A stretch of 64,000 nt of DNA, taken from NCBI RefSeq assembly GCF_014451325.2, contig NZ_JACSCH020000007.1, positions 309,907 to 373,906 on the forward strand. The letters run 5' to 3'. The position numbers and the translations under genes are program-made. This DNA is from Streptomyces sp. CB02980. Its GTDB lineage: Bacteria; Actinomycetota; Actinomycetes; Streptomycetales; Streptomycetaceae. The stretch's first letter is position 1; each line of letters opens with the position of its first letter. The notes beneath the pieces are model-generated. The model worked only from the letters and a program-made list of their open reading frames with translations, did not search any database and had not been told where the DNA came from. This document shows, one piece after another, positions 33,639 to 42,912 of the stretch.

Positions 33639-34643
33639 GTGACGACCGAGACCCTTGACCCGCCGCCCGACACGCCGCGACGGCTCCATGCCGACCCCGG
33701 CCTTCCCGACCGGGTCTTCCGCGCCGTCGCCCGCACCGGCGGCGGCTTCGTCCTCGCGGTCATGCTCCTCGTCGGCGGCTTCCTGCTCCTCCGCGCCTGG
33801 CAGGCCCTCGACCGCGCCGGACTCTCCTTCCTCACCACCGAGAACTGGGAGCCCGACGCCGGACGGTTCGGCATCGCGGCCGTCCTCCTCGGCACCGTCC
33901 TGATCGCCCTCGTCGCGATCGTCGTGGCCGTGCCGCTGGCCACCGGAGCCGCGCTCTACATCTCCGAGTACGCGGCGCCCAGGCTGCGCCGCACCCTGAT
34001 CTCCACCGTCGACCTGATGGCCGCCGTGCCCTCCGTCGTCTACGGCCTGTGGGGCGTCTTCTGGCTGGAGGAGTCGATCCTCCCGATCGCCCGCTGGATC
34101 GCCACGTACTTCGGCTGGATCCCGTTCCTGCGCGTGGACGGCGCCGACCCCGACGATCCGCTGGCCCCGCCCACCGTCTACACGTCGTCGACCTTCGTCG
34201 CCGGTCTCGTCGTCGCGATGATGGTCGCGCCGATCATCTGCTCGATCATGCGCGAGGTCTTCTCCCAGGCCCCCGCGGGCGAACGCGAGGGCGCCTACGC
34301 GCTCGGCGCCACCCGCTGGGGCATGATCCGCAGCGTCGTCCTGCCCTTCGGCAAGGGCGGCATGATCGGCGGCACCATGCTCGGCCTCGGCCGCGCGCTC
34401 GGCGAGACCATCGCCGTCTACATGGTCATCTCGCAGGTCTTCACCATCCAGTGGCACGTCCTGCAGACCGGCACCAGCTCGGTGTCCTCACTCATCGCCC
34501 TGCGCTACGGCGAGGCCACGCCCTTCGGCATGTCCGCCCTGATGGCGGCCGGCTTCGCGCTCTTCGTCATGACCCTGATCGTCAACTTCGCCGCTTCGTC
34601 CATCGTCGCGCGCAGCCGCTCCGGCGCCAGCAGCGACGCCTGA
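33639..34643 (+). CDS. pstC: Pst-type ABC transporter permease, PstC-like
   Basis: This 334-residue permease has six membrane segments and the EAA-type coupling loop EREGAYALGATRWGMIRSVVLP, followed by GMIGGTMLGLGRALGETIAV typical of PstC. A cytoplasmic N-terminal tail (ETLDPPPDTPRRLHADPG) is similar to other actinobacterial PstC proteins. It heads an 11-kb cluster whose ATPase gene (43804) is at the far end. No phoU or phoR gene is nearby, so it is probably a specialised paralogue rather than the housekeeping phosphate transporter. Confidence 0.88.
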   Translation: MTTETLDPPPDTPRRLHADPGLPDRVFRAVARTGGGFVLAVMLLVGGFLLLRAWQALDRAGLSFLTTENWEPDAGRFGIAAVLLGTVLIALVAIVVAVPLATGAALYISEYAAPRLRRTLISTVDLMAAVPSVVYGLWGVFWLEESILPIARWIATYFGWIPFLRVDGADPDDPLAPPTVYTSSTFVAGLVVAMMVAPIICSIMREVFSQAPAGEREGAYALGATRWGMIRSVVLPFGKGGMIGGTMLGLGRALGETIAVYMVISQVFTIQWHVLQTGTSSVSSLIALRYGEATPFGMSALMAAGFALFVMTLIVNFAASSIVARSRSGASSDA

Positions 34644-34692
34644 GGGCCTGTCGGCCCCGGCCCGTGCTCTCCTCAAGGGGGACCCGAACCCG

Positions 34693-35994
34693 ATGACCAT
34701 CGCCCCGGAGCGGCCGAGGCTGCGACCGCCCACCGAGAAGGCCCCGCCGCCCCCCGGACCCGAACGCCGCCGCACCACCGGCACCACCCGCGCCTCCGAC
34801 GTGTACGCCCTGTTCGGCGCCGCGGCCGCCTCGCTCGCCCTCACCTGGCTCCTCTTCGCCCGCCTGCTGCCCTTCAGCGGCGCCGTCGGCTTCGTGATCG
34901 TCGCGTACGTCCTCTTCATCGGGCTGTACGCGCTGCTCGTCTCGTTCGACGAGGACGGGCCCGCCGTACGGGACCGGATCGCCGGAGTCGTCGTCCGCAG
35001 CCTCGGTCTGCTGCTCCTCGCCGTCCTCGTCTTCGTCGTCGCCTTCACGCTCTGGGAGGGCCGCAGGGCCCTCGTCCACCTCAACTTCTTCACCGAGGAC
35101 ATGAGCCTGGCGGGACCCCTCGAACCGCTCGACGTCGGCGGCATCCTGCACGCCGTCGTCGGCACCCTCGAACAGGTCGGCATCGCGCTCGCGATCACCG
35201 TGCCCACCGGCATCGTCTGCGCCGTCTTCCTCACCGAGGTGCCCGGCCCCTTCGCGCGCCTGGTCCGCACGATCGTCGAAGCCATGACGGCGCTGCCGTC
35301 GATCGTCGCGGGGCTCTTCATCTACGCGACCGTCATCCTGGCCCTGGGCACCGAGCGTTCCGGTCTCGCCGCCTCGCTCGCCCTCGCCGTGATGATGCTG
35401 CCGATCATCATCCGCGCCTCCGACGTCGTCATCCGGCTCGTCCCCGGCACGCTGCGGGAGGCCTCGTACGCCATGGGGTCCTCGCGCTGGCGCACGGTCT
35501 GGCACGTCGTCCTGCCGACCGCCCGCTCGGGGCTGACCACGGCCGTGATCCTCGGCACCGCGCGCGGGGTGGGGGAGACCTCGCCCGTGCTGCTGACCGC
35601 CGGGTTCACCGCCGAGCTGAACGCCCTGCCGACGTCCGGCGCGCAGGTCTCCCTGCCGCTCGCCACCTTCGAGCTCGTCAAGTCGCCCGAACCGAACATG
35701 ATCGCCCGCGGCTTCGGCACCGCCGCCGTCCTGATGCTGCTCGTCCTGCTCCTCTTCGTCCTCGCGCGGATCGCGGGCGGGCGCGGACCGGGGCAGCTGA
35801 CGAAGCGCCAGGAGCGGCGCAGGGCCCTCGCGTCGCGGCAGGACGCGGCGCGATGGGTCGCCGCCCCCGGGCCGGCCCCGGCCCCCGAGCCCCCTTCCGC
35901 CTCCGGGCCGGACCCGGCCCCCGGGACCCCTTCCGCCTCCGGGTCCTCCGCCGCGCCCGCCGACCGATCCGTACCTCCGAGGAGTACGCCGTGA
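34693..35994 (+). CDS. pstA: Pst-type ABC transporter permease, PstA-like
   Basis: This 433-residue permease has two extra N-terminal membrane segments, then the PstA core with coupling loop LREASYAMGSSRWRTVWHVVLP and ILGTARGVGETSPVLL. A C-terminal Pro/Ala tail of about 60 residues contains a duplicated APGPAPAPEPPSASG-like block encoded by a 36-bp repeat. The stop overlaps the GTG of the first PstS-like gene. Both the extension and the tail are unusual for PstA. Confidence 0.86.
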   Translation: MTIAPERPRLRPPTEKAPPPPGPERRRTTGTTRASDVYALFGAAAASLALTWLLFARLLPFSGAVGFVIVAYVLFIGLYALLVSFDEDGPAVRDRIAGVVVRSLGLLLLAVLVFVVAFTLWEGRRALVHLNFFTEDMSLAGPLEPLDVGGILHAVVGTLEQVGIALAITVPTGIVCAVFLTEVPGPFARLVRTIVEAMTALPSIVAGLFIYATVILALGTERSGLAASLALAVMMLPIIIRASDVVIRLVPGTLREASYAMGSSRWRTVWHVVLPTARSGLTTAVILGTARGVGETSPVLLTAGFTAELNALPTSGAQVSLPLATFELVKSPEPNMIARGFGTAAVLMLLVLLLFVLARIAGGRGPGQLTKRQERRRALASRQDAARWVAAPGPAPAPEPPSASGPDPAPGTPSASGSSAAPADRSVPPRSTP

Positions 35995-37829
35995 GATCCG
36001 CCGCCCCGCTCGCCCGCACCGCCCTGGGGCTCGCCGCAGCCCTGTGCGCGGTGCTCGCCCTGCTCGTCCATCCGCCCGCGGCGCAGGCCGCCGGGTACAC
36101 CAAGATCACCGGCTCCGGTTCCACCTGGAGCTCCAACGCCGTCGAGCAGTGGCGCCGCAACATCGGCGCCAACGTCGGCCTCACGGTCAACTTCAACGCC
36201 AACGGCTCCTCGCAGGGCCGCGAGCAGTTCAAGAACGGCACCGTCGACTTCGCCGTCTCCGAGATCCCGTACGGCCTCAACGACGGCGGCGCCACCGACG
36301 TACCGCCGCGCCGGGGCTACGCGTACATGCCGATCGTCGCCGGCGGCACCGCCTTCATGTACAACCTGCGGATCGGCGGCCGCCAGGTCACCAACCTGCG
36401 CCTCTCGGGGCCCGTCCTCGCGAAGGTCTTCACCGGCCGGCTGACCATGTGGAACGCGCCGGAGATCAAGGCCGACAACCCCGGCCTGAACCTCCCCGCC
36501 CGCCGCATCGTCCCCGTCGTGCGCTCCGACGGCTCGGGCACGACGGCCCAGTTCACCACCTGGCTCGCCAAGGAGAACGGCCCCGTCTGGGACGACTACT
36601 GCCGTCGCGCCGGCCGCTCCACCCCCTGCGGCATGACCTCGTACTTCCCGGTCGTGCCCGGCACCACCACCGTCGCCAAGTCCGGCTCGCTCGGCGTCTC
36701 CGCGCACGTCCGCCAGCCGCAGGGCGAGGGCGCCATCACGTACGTCGAGTACTCGTACGCGATCAACGCGCACTTCCCGGTCGTCAAGGTGCTCAACGCC
36801 TCCGGCTACTACGTCGAGCCGACCGCGCAGGCCGTCGCCGTCGCCCTGCTCAAGGCCCGGATCGACTCCGACCGGAACTCGACGAACTACCTGACGCAGA
36901 TCCTCGACGACGTCTACCGCTCCCGGGACGAGCGCAGCTACCCGCTCTCCAGCTACAGCTACATGGTCGTCCCCACCTCGGAGACCACCCCGCACACCAC
37001 CGAGAAGGGCCGCTCGCTCGGCACCTTCGCCCGCTACTTCCTCTGCGAGGGCCAGCAGCAGGCCGAGGAGCTCGGCTACTCGCCGCTCCCGAGGAACCTC
37101 GTGCAGGCCGGCTTCGACCAGGTCCGCCGGATCCCCGGCGCGCCGACCGGCGCGGTCGACCTGTCCGACTGCCGCAACCCCACCTTCTCGGCCGACGGGA
37201 CCAACACGCTCGCCAAGAACGCGCCGCGGCCGAAGGCCTGCGACAAGCGCGGGCCGACGCAGTGCGGAGACGGCACGGGCGGTGCGAAGGGCACGAACAC
37301 GCAGGTGAACAACGGCGGTTCGGCCGGGGGCTCCGCCACGGGCGGCTCGACCGGCGGCAACGGAAACGGCTCGGGTTCGGGCGGCTCCGGCGGCTCGACC
37401 GGCACCGGCTCCAACGGAGCCGGCTCCACCGGCGGTTCGGGCGACGGCGGCACGGGCGGGGCCACCGGCTCCGGCACCGGCTCCGGGACGGGCAACGGTG
37501 GTTCCGCGAGCGGCGGAACGGGCGGGAGTACGGGCTCCGGCGGCGGCTCCGCCACCGGCGGCGCCACGGGCGGCGGAGCCGTGGACCCCGACACCGGCGA
37601 GGTCATCGGCGACGGCGGCGGTACGGGCGGTGGCACCGGCGGCGGCCAGGACTCCGGCGGCAACCAGATCGTCGGCACCCCGGTCACCCTCGCCGCCGAC
37701 ACGGGCGGCGGCCTGCGCGGCGTCCTCATGGCCCTCTCCGCCTTCCTGCTCCTCGCCACCGTCGTCGCGCCGCCGCTCGTCGGCCGCGCGCTCACGGCCC
37801 GGGCCGAACGCCAGGGAGGCGGACAGTGA
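35991..37829 (+). CDS. PstS-like binding protein with Gly/Ser-rich linker and C-terminal membrane anchor
   Basis: This 612-residue protein has a signal peptide, a periplasmic-binding fold of about 380 residues with the phosphate-type loops ITGSGSTWSS near the start and VRSDGSGTTAQF, then a long Gly/Ser/Thr/Asn linker (about 430-570), and a terminal hydrophobic helix with a basic tail (RALTARAERQ). Before the helix is LAADTG (from Leu567), close to but not a true LAXTG. The protein would be a tethered receptor of a phosphate-like ligand. GTG 35991 overlaps pstA and has GAGGAG upstream. Confidence 0.85.
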   Translation: MRSAAPLARTALGLAAALCAVLALLVHPPAAQAAGYTKITGSGSTWSSNAVEQWRRNIGANVGLTVNFNANGSSQGREQFKNGTVDFAVSEIPYGLNDGGATDVPPRRGYAYMPIVAGGTAFMYNLRIGGRQVTNLRLSGPVLAKVFTGRLTMWNAPEIKADNPGLNLPARRIVPVVRSDGSGTTAQFTTWLAKENGPVWDDYCRRAGRSTPCGMTSYFPVVPGTTTVAKSGSLGVSAHVRQPQGEGAITYVEYSYAINAHFPVVKVLNASGYYVEPTAQAVAVALLKARIDSDRNSTNYLTQILDDVYRSRDERSYPLSSYSYMVVPTSETTPHTTEKGRSLGTFARYFLCEGQQQAEELGYSPLPRNLVQAGFDQVRRIPGAPTGAVDLSDCRNPTFSADGTNTLAKNAPRPKACDKRGPTQCGDGTGGAKGTNTQVNNGGSAGGSATGGSTGGNGNGSGSGGSGGSTGTGSNGAGSTGGSGDGGTGGATGSGTGSGTGNGGSASGGTGGSTGSGGGSATGGATGGGAVDPDTGEVIGDGGGTGGGTGGGQDSGGNQIVGTPVTLAADTGGGLRGVLMALSAFLLLATVVAPPLVGRALTARAERQGGGQ

Positions 37830-40387
37830 GGCCGACGCTCACCCGGAGGGCCGGACTCGGCTCGCTCCTCACCGCCGTCGTGCTCGCCCTCGTCCCGCTG
37901 CCGCAGGACACGCCCGCGGCGGCGGCGACCGGCCCTTCGCAGAACTCCGCGGTGACGAAGCGCGGGACCAAAGGGCCGTACGACGACTTCTCGAAGCTCG
38001 AAGTGACGGTCCACCAGACGAGGAACCTGCGCTCGCAGGGGCTGAGCGTGACCTGGAAGGGCGGGACGCCGACGCAGGGGCGGAACACCGACTACCTCCA
38101 GATCATGCAGTGCTGGGGCGACGACCCGGCAGGGCCGAGGCGTGAGCAGTGCCAGCTCGGCGCCGGCGCCAAGGGCTCCGACTTCGGCGCCTTCATCGGC
38201 AGCCGTCTTCTCCCGGTCGGCTCCGACCCGCTGGAGAAGCAGTACGGCGAGCAGATCCCCGACCCGGAGTACCCGGGGCAGACGACCGATCCGTTCGTGC
38301 CCTTCACCCCGGTCTCCGGCCCGGCCACGACCAAGCCCACCGACTGGACCTACTTCAGCCCCGGCGACAGCAACGAGGAGTTCTTCGCCACCACGCAGCC
38401 CGACGGCACGGGGGAGATGGGCTTCAACCTCCAGTCCACCCGGGAGGCCCCGCACCTGGGCTGCGGCGACCCGATCGGGTCGGACGCGAACGTGCGCGGC
38501 CGAGGCTGCTGGCTCGTCGTCGTGCCCCGCGGCTCCCACGACCCGAACGGGACCACGGGCCGCCCCGTCACCTCCGCGTTCTCCACCACCAACTGGAACC
38601 GGCGCATCGTCTTCCCGCTCGACTTCCTGCCCGTCCGAGAGCCCTGCCCCACGGACAAGGCCGAGCGCCGCATGACCGGATCCGAGCTGGTGACGGACGC
38701 GCTCACCTCCTGGCAGTCCTCGCTCTGCGCCGACGGCAGCACCCGCTTCACCTTCACCCAGCGCGGTGAGGACCTGGCCCGGGGCAACCTGCTGAACCCG
38801 ACCTCCACCTCGCCCGGCCTCGCCTTCACCGTCGAGCCCGTGGAGGGCGGAGAGAAGGCCGGCTTCGTGCACGCGCCCGTCGCCGTCAACGGGCTCACCG
38901 TGGGCCTCTACTGGGAGGCCGACAAGATCGGACTCGTCAAGGACCTGAAGCTGAACCCCCGGCTCCTGGCGAAGGTGCTCACCGGCTCGTACCCGTACGA
39001 CGTACGGCTCCTCAGCGACAAGGCTCCCGTCCCCGACCATCTGAAGGGCAACCCGGAATCGATCCTGCGGGACCCGGAATTCCTGAAGCTGAATCCTGAA
39101 TTCAAGGAGTTTCAGCAGTCGGTGATGAACTACCCGGGCGGAATTCTGCTCGCCGCCGACCGCTCGGACAGCACGCGGATCGTCTGGAACTATCTTCGTG
39201 CCGACCGTGCGGCGCGCGCCTTCCTCGAAGGAAATGCGGACCCCTGGGGAATGAAGATCAACCGCTATTTCAAGGATCTCGGGCTCGCCTCGGCCGGCTC
39301 CTACGAGTTCCCGAAGGCCGACCCCACGGAGACGAAGCTGGTCGAGGGGGAGCTGAACATCACGTACGGCATGGTCGACCGCTCCCCGTACGCCATCGAC
39401 CTGCACGACGCCGCACGCGCGGTCCGGCGGGGCACCAACGGTGCCAAGGACCGTGCGGCGCCCGACGCGGCGACCGGCGGGCTGAAGCTCACGAGCGGCG
39501 ACGTCCCCCCGGGGTCCCGCCGCGCCTACGGCATCACCGACGCGGCCTCGGCGGCCCGCTACCAGCTCCAGATCGCGGCCCTGCCGAACGCCGACGGCAC
39601 CTACGTCCACCCCACCACCACCGCCATGCTCAAGGCGGTCGACCAGTTCAAGGACTCCGCCGTGCCGGGCGTCCTCACGGCCGACCCGGCCCGGGCCAGG
39701 AACGGCGCCTACCCGCTGACGGTGGTGACGTACGCCGCCGCCTCCACCGGCCTTCCGGCGGACGCCCGCAAGGACTACGCGCGCGTGCTGCGATACGCGG
39801 CCGGACCAGGTCAGAAGCAGGGCACCGCCCCCGGTGAGCTGCCCCTCGGCTACGCGCCGATGCCCGCGAAGCTGAAGGCCCAGGCCGCCGCCGCGGCCGA
39901 CCGCCTGGAGCGCGGGGCGCCGACCGGACCGGGTTCCACCACGGGCGCCGCGACCGGCGGTTCGACCGACGGTGCCGGGGGCGCGAGCGGAGGCTCGGAC
40001 TCCGGCGGCGGTCAGGGGACGAGCGGTTCCACGGGCTCCTCGGGCGCCGGCTCCGGTGCCTCCGGTGGTGCGGGTTCCGGCGCCGGCGGCGGGTCCGCGA
40101 GCGGCGCGGACACCGGCGGGTCCTCCGGGGCGCCGTCCTCCGCCGTCCCGCCGCCGACCTCCGGCGGGGGCACGAACGGCTCCGGCGGCGCACCGGGGGA
40201 GAAGCTCGCCGGCACCGGCAGCACCCCGTCGCAGGTGCTCGGTGTCATCCGCTGGGTCCTTCTCTCGGTCCTGGTCGTCGGTGGTCTCGCCGGTATCGCG
40301 GGCCCCGCGGTCCTGGCTGCGGCCGGCCGTCGCCGAATTCCCTCGGATTCACCTAGGACAGGAATTCGTCACCTGAAGAGCGGCTGA
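37826..40387 (+). CDS. Large LAXTG surface protein with PstS-like domain
   Basis: This 853-residue exported protein starts at a GTG overlapping the previous stop. After a signal peptide, an N-terminal domain (about 40-300) begins KLEVTVHQTRNLRSQGLSVTW and is unfamiliar. A PstS-like segment follows (LLAKVLTGSYPYDVRL, and ADRSDSTRIVWNYL as the ligand loop). A Gly/Ser linker precedes LAGTG (794-798), a hydrophobic helix and RRR, a complete class E sortase sorting signal. A short stretch near 39040-39260 has a lower GC content than its surroundings. Confidence 0.82.
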   Translation: MRPTLTRRAGLGSLLTAVVLALVPLPQDTPAAAATGPSQNSAVTKRGTKGPYDDFSKLEVTVHQTRNLRSQGLSVTWKGGTPTQGRNTDYLQIMQCWGDDPAGPRREQCQLGAGAKGSDFGAFIGSRLLPVGSDPLEKQYGEQIPDPEYPGQTTDPFVPFTPVSGPATTKPTDWTYFSPGDSNEEFFATTQPDGTGEMGFNLQSTREAPHLGCGDPIGSDANVRGRGCWLVVVPRGSHDPNGTTGRPVTSAFSTTNWNRRIVFPLDFLPVREPCPTDKAERRMTGSELVTDALTSWQSSLCADGSTRFTFTQRGEDLARGNLLNPTSTSPGLAFTVEPVEGGEKAGFVHAPVAVNGLTVGLYWEADKIGLVKDLKLNPRLLAKVLTGSYPYDVRLLSDKAPVPDHLKGNPESILRDPEFLKLNPEFKEFQQSVMNYPGGILLAADRSDSTRIVWNYLRADRAARAFLEGNADPWGMKINRYFKDLGLASAGSYEFPKADPTETKLVEGELNITYGMVDRSPYAIDLHDAARAVRRGTNGAKDRAAPDAATGGLKLTSGDVPPGSRRAYGITDAASAARYQLQIAALPNADGTYVHPTTTAMLKAVDQFKDSAVPGVLTADPARARNGAYPLTVVTYAAASTGLPADARKDYARVLRYAAGPGQKQGTAPGELPLGYAPMPAKLKAQAAAAADRLERGAPTGPGSTTGAATGGSTDGAGGASGGSDSGGGQGTSGSTGSSGAGSGASGGAGSGAGGGSASGADTGGSSGAPSSAVPPPTSGGGTNGSGGAPGEKLAGTGSTPSQVLGVIRWVLLSVLVVGGLAGIAGPAVLAAAGRRRIPSDSPRTGIRHLKSG

Positions 40388-40428
40388 ACGTGGTGGCCGC
40401 CCGTGGCGCCCGTGCGGAATTGTTGTTC

Positions 40429-40452
40429 CCGGCCGGTCGACGGACCGGCCGG
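40429..40452 (+). terminator. Hairpin between the second and third PstS-like genes
   Basis: CCGGCCGGTC (40429-40438) pairs perfectly with GACCGGCCGG (40443-40452) around GACG. It probably ends the pstC-to-LAXTG transcript. No T-run follows, so efficiency is uncertain. Confidence 0.6.
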
Positions 40453-40518
40453 TTGAAGAATCCGGATTCTGCTTGTGCGTCCATTCCATGACATCCGTTT
40501 CCACGGAGGAGATCAGAA

Positions 40519-41493
40519 GTGAACGTCAAGTCCCGCGCTCGTATCGGTGCCGCCCTCGGTGTGGCCGCCCTCGGTCTCGGTGTCGCCCTCGCCCCCGCCG
40601 CGCAGGCCGACCCCAACCCGATCACCCAGTACCGCACCCTTGCCGGCACCGGCTCGGACACGACCCAGGACGTCCTGAACGGCCTCGGCAACGTCGTCGT
40701 CAACGCCCTCGGCCAGAAGATCATCGCGTCCTGGGACGCCACCGGCTCCGCCACGATCAAGACCAAGGCGACCGGCTGTGTGATCAACCGTCCGAACGGT
40801 TCCTCGGCCGGCATCGACGCCCTGCGCAACGCCGTGGACACCAACTCCGGCTGCCTCGACTTCGCCCGCTCCTCGCGCGGCCCGGCCGACACCAGCACCA
40901 CGGACCTGACCTGGATCCCGTTCGCCAAGGACGCGGTGTCCTGGGCGAAGCGCTCCGACAGCGCGCTGCCCTCCGACCTGACGGCGACGCAGCTCAAGGA
41001 CATCTACGAGTGCAACCTCACGTCCCTCAACGGCGTGGCGCTCACCCCGATCCTGCCGCAGAGCAACTCCGGCACGCGTCAGTTCTTCCTCTCCTCCATC
41101 GGCGTGACCACCCCGGGCGCCTGCGTCCAGCAGGGTGTCCAGGAGAACGACGGCACCGTCCTTGACAGCGCCGGCGACGTCGCCCCGTACTCCGTCGCCT
41201 CCTACACGGCGCAGGAGAAGGGTGTCGTCACCAACCGTCGCGGCGCCGCCGTCCTCGGCTCCGTCGGCACCGTCGCCCCGCGCAACGCCGACAAGACGCT
41301 GAACCCGGCCTTCCCCTACCTCCGCGACGTCTACAACGTCGTCCCGACGGCGAAGCTGACCAACGCCACGATCTCCGCCACCTTCGTCGGCTCGACCTCC
41401 AAGGTCTGCGCCGCCACCACGACCATCACCAACTACGGCTTCGGCTCCCTCGGCACCGCCTGCGGCGCCACGACCGTCAAGGGCGAGCGCTGA
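40519..41493 (+). CDS. Secreted compact PstS-like protein
   Basis: This 324-residue protein has a short signal peptide ending AAQA and a PstS-like chain with the ligand loops YRTLAGTGSDTTQDV and ILPQSNSGTRQFF. The LAGTG here is part of the first loop, not a sorting signal, and no membrane anchor exists, so it is freely secreted. Several Cys (GCVINRPN, SGCLDFA, YECNL, GACVQQ, SKVCAATT, GTACGA) suggest disulfides. GGAGGAG lies upstream of GTG 40519. It stands alone between two hairpins and may be expressed at high level. Confidence 0.82.
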   Translation: MNVKSRARIGAALGVAALGLGVALAPAAQADPNPITQYRTLAGTGSDTTQDVLNGLGNVVVNALGQKIIASWDATGSATIKTKATGCVINRPNGSSAGIDALRNAVDTNSGCLDFARSSRGPADTSTTDLTWIPFAKDAVSWAKRSDSALPSDLTATQLKDIYECNLTSLNGVALTPILPQSNSGTRQFFLSSIGVTTPGACVQQGVQENDGTVLDSAGDVAPYSVASYTAQEKGVVTNRRGAAVLGSVGTVAPRNADKTLNPAFPYLRDVYNVVPTAKLTNATISATFVGSTSKVCAATTTITNYGFGSLGTACGATTVKGER

Positions 41494-41519
41494 TCACCAC
41501 CGCTCCCTGACCGCACACC

Positions 41520-41545
41520 GGCCGGGCACCTTCGGGTGCCCGGCC
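41520..41545 (+). terminator. Terminator with TTCG tetraloop
   Basis: GGCCGGGCACC (41520-41530) and GGTGCCCGGCC (41535-41545) form a perfect 11-bp stem closed by a TTCG loop, 27 nt after the compact PstS-like gene. Confidence 0.88.
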
Positions 41546-41670
41546 CCCGGGCGTACCCGTGGCGAACGCGCGCCGACCGCCCCCGCTTCCCGCCGGCCGG
41601 GCGCTGCCGCCCGAGCAGGCGCCGACCCGCCGACCCACCCACTCCCGCATCCGACTCCTGGGGGACTCGA

Positions 41671-42912
41671 ATGAACCGCCCCGCACCACTGAGATCACCC
41701 GTCGCGCTGCTCATGGCGCTCGCTCTCCTCTGCGGCACCCTCGCCGTCGTCCTGGCCATGGCCGCCCCCGCCAAGGCCGCCACGCTGCACGGCGCCTTCA
41801 CGCTCCAGGGCGGTTCGGGCTCCCTCACCGACAAGCCCGTCGGTACGGGGGTCGGCACCTCCGCAGCCTGCCCCGCGCCGGCCGACCCCGCGAAGCCCTA
41901 CGTCAAGGTCCGGCTCGGCGTGGTCGAGCCCGGCCTCAGCGGCACCTTCCACGACCTGGCGGTCACCGTCGCGGGGGAGCCCCTGAGCGGTGGCGCCTTC
42001 ACCCGGCCCATCGACGCCGAGGCCGATTCGCTGTCGCTCCAGGACGGTCTCAAGCGATTCGTCCCCGAAGGCCCGCTGGACGGCCGCTACGAGCTCCGCC
42101 TCTACTGCCGGACCGCGAACGGAGCCGAGGCGGAGAACTTCTTCTCCACCATGGTCCAGGTCACCGGTGACACCTGGGCCCCGATCGCACAGAAGGCGAC
42201 CCTGCTGGAAGTGGTGTCCGACCCCGGCACCGCCGTCGTCGGACAGCCGGCCAGGATCATCGCGAACGTGCAGCCCAAGGAGGCCGCCGGAACGGTGAAC
42301 TTCCAGAAGTTCGTGAACGAGGAACTCATCGACATCGGCACCGTCGACGTCGTCGCCGGGAAGGCCGAGGTCACCGTCACCGAGTCCGCCGTCAACAACG
42401 ACGGACTGCCCGTGGTCGCCACGTTCACCCCCACCGACCCCGAGGCCCACACCCCCGCATCCTTCGTCTACTCGCTGTACGTGACCGAGCCCACGCCGAC
42501 CCCCACCGGCACCACCCCGACGCCGACGGGCACCGGCACCCCCACCCCGACCGTCGACCCCACCGCCACCGACACGCCCACGCCGACGGACACGCCGACC
42601 GACACGCCCAGCGAGACGCCGAGCGACACCCCGGGCCCGACCGGCACCGACACCCCCTCGCCGACCGCGAGCGGTGACGCGGACACCACGGGCGGCACCG
42701 GAACGAGCGGCGGATCCGGTGGCAGCGGTACGAGCGGCGCCACCGGCGGCGGCGGCTCCGGCGGTACCGACACCCATGGCGGCAACGGCGGCAGCCTCGC
42801 CTCCACCGGCGCCTCCGCCGCCTCCGCAGCCCTCGGCTCCCTCGCGCTCTGCCTCCTCGGCGCGGCGGCCGTGATCCAGACCCGCCGCCGCAAGGCGGGC
42901 GCCCGCCCGTGA
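41671..42912 (+). CDS. Ig-like domain LAXTG surface protein
   Basis: This 413-residue exported protein has a signal peptide, a beta-rich N-terminal half, one bacterial Ig-like (Big_3/5-type) domain (VVGQPARIIANVQPKEAAGTVNFQ, then VTESAVNNDGLPVVATFTP), a TPT/TDTP-rich wall-spanning linker of about 60 residues, a Gly/Ser tract, and LASTG (376-380) followed by a helix and TRRRK. This is a canonical class E sortase signal. The stop overlaps the start of the sortase-like gene. ATG 41671 follows GGGGGA. Confidence 0.87.
   Translation: MNRPAPLRSPVALLMALALLCGTLAVVLAMAAPAKAATLHGAFTLQGGSGSLTDKPVGTGVGTSAACPAPADPAKPYVKVRLGVVEPGLSGTFHDLAVTVAGEPLSGGAFTRPIDAEADSLSLQDGLKRFVPEGPLDGRYELRLYCRTANGAEAENFFSTMVQVTGDTWAPIAQKATLLEVVSDPGTAVVGQPARIIANVQPKEAAGTVNFQKFVNEELIDIGTVDVVAGKAEVTVTESAVNNDGLPVVATFTPTDPEAHTPASFVYSLYVTEPTPTPTGTTPTPTGTGTPTPTVDPTATDTPTPTDTPTDTPSETPSDTPGPTGTDTPSPTASGDADTTGGTGTSGGSGGSGTSGATGGGGSGGTDTHGGNGGSLASTGASAASAALGSLALCLLGAAAVIQTRRRKAGARP

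Noticed and set aside
36044..37825. Extension of the large LAXTG protein into the upstream PstS-like gene in another frame
   Set aside because: The upstream frame is Arg/His-rich shadow sequence; the GTG at 37826 overlaps the preceding stop and is directly followed by a signal peptide.
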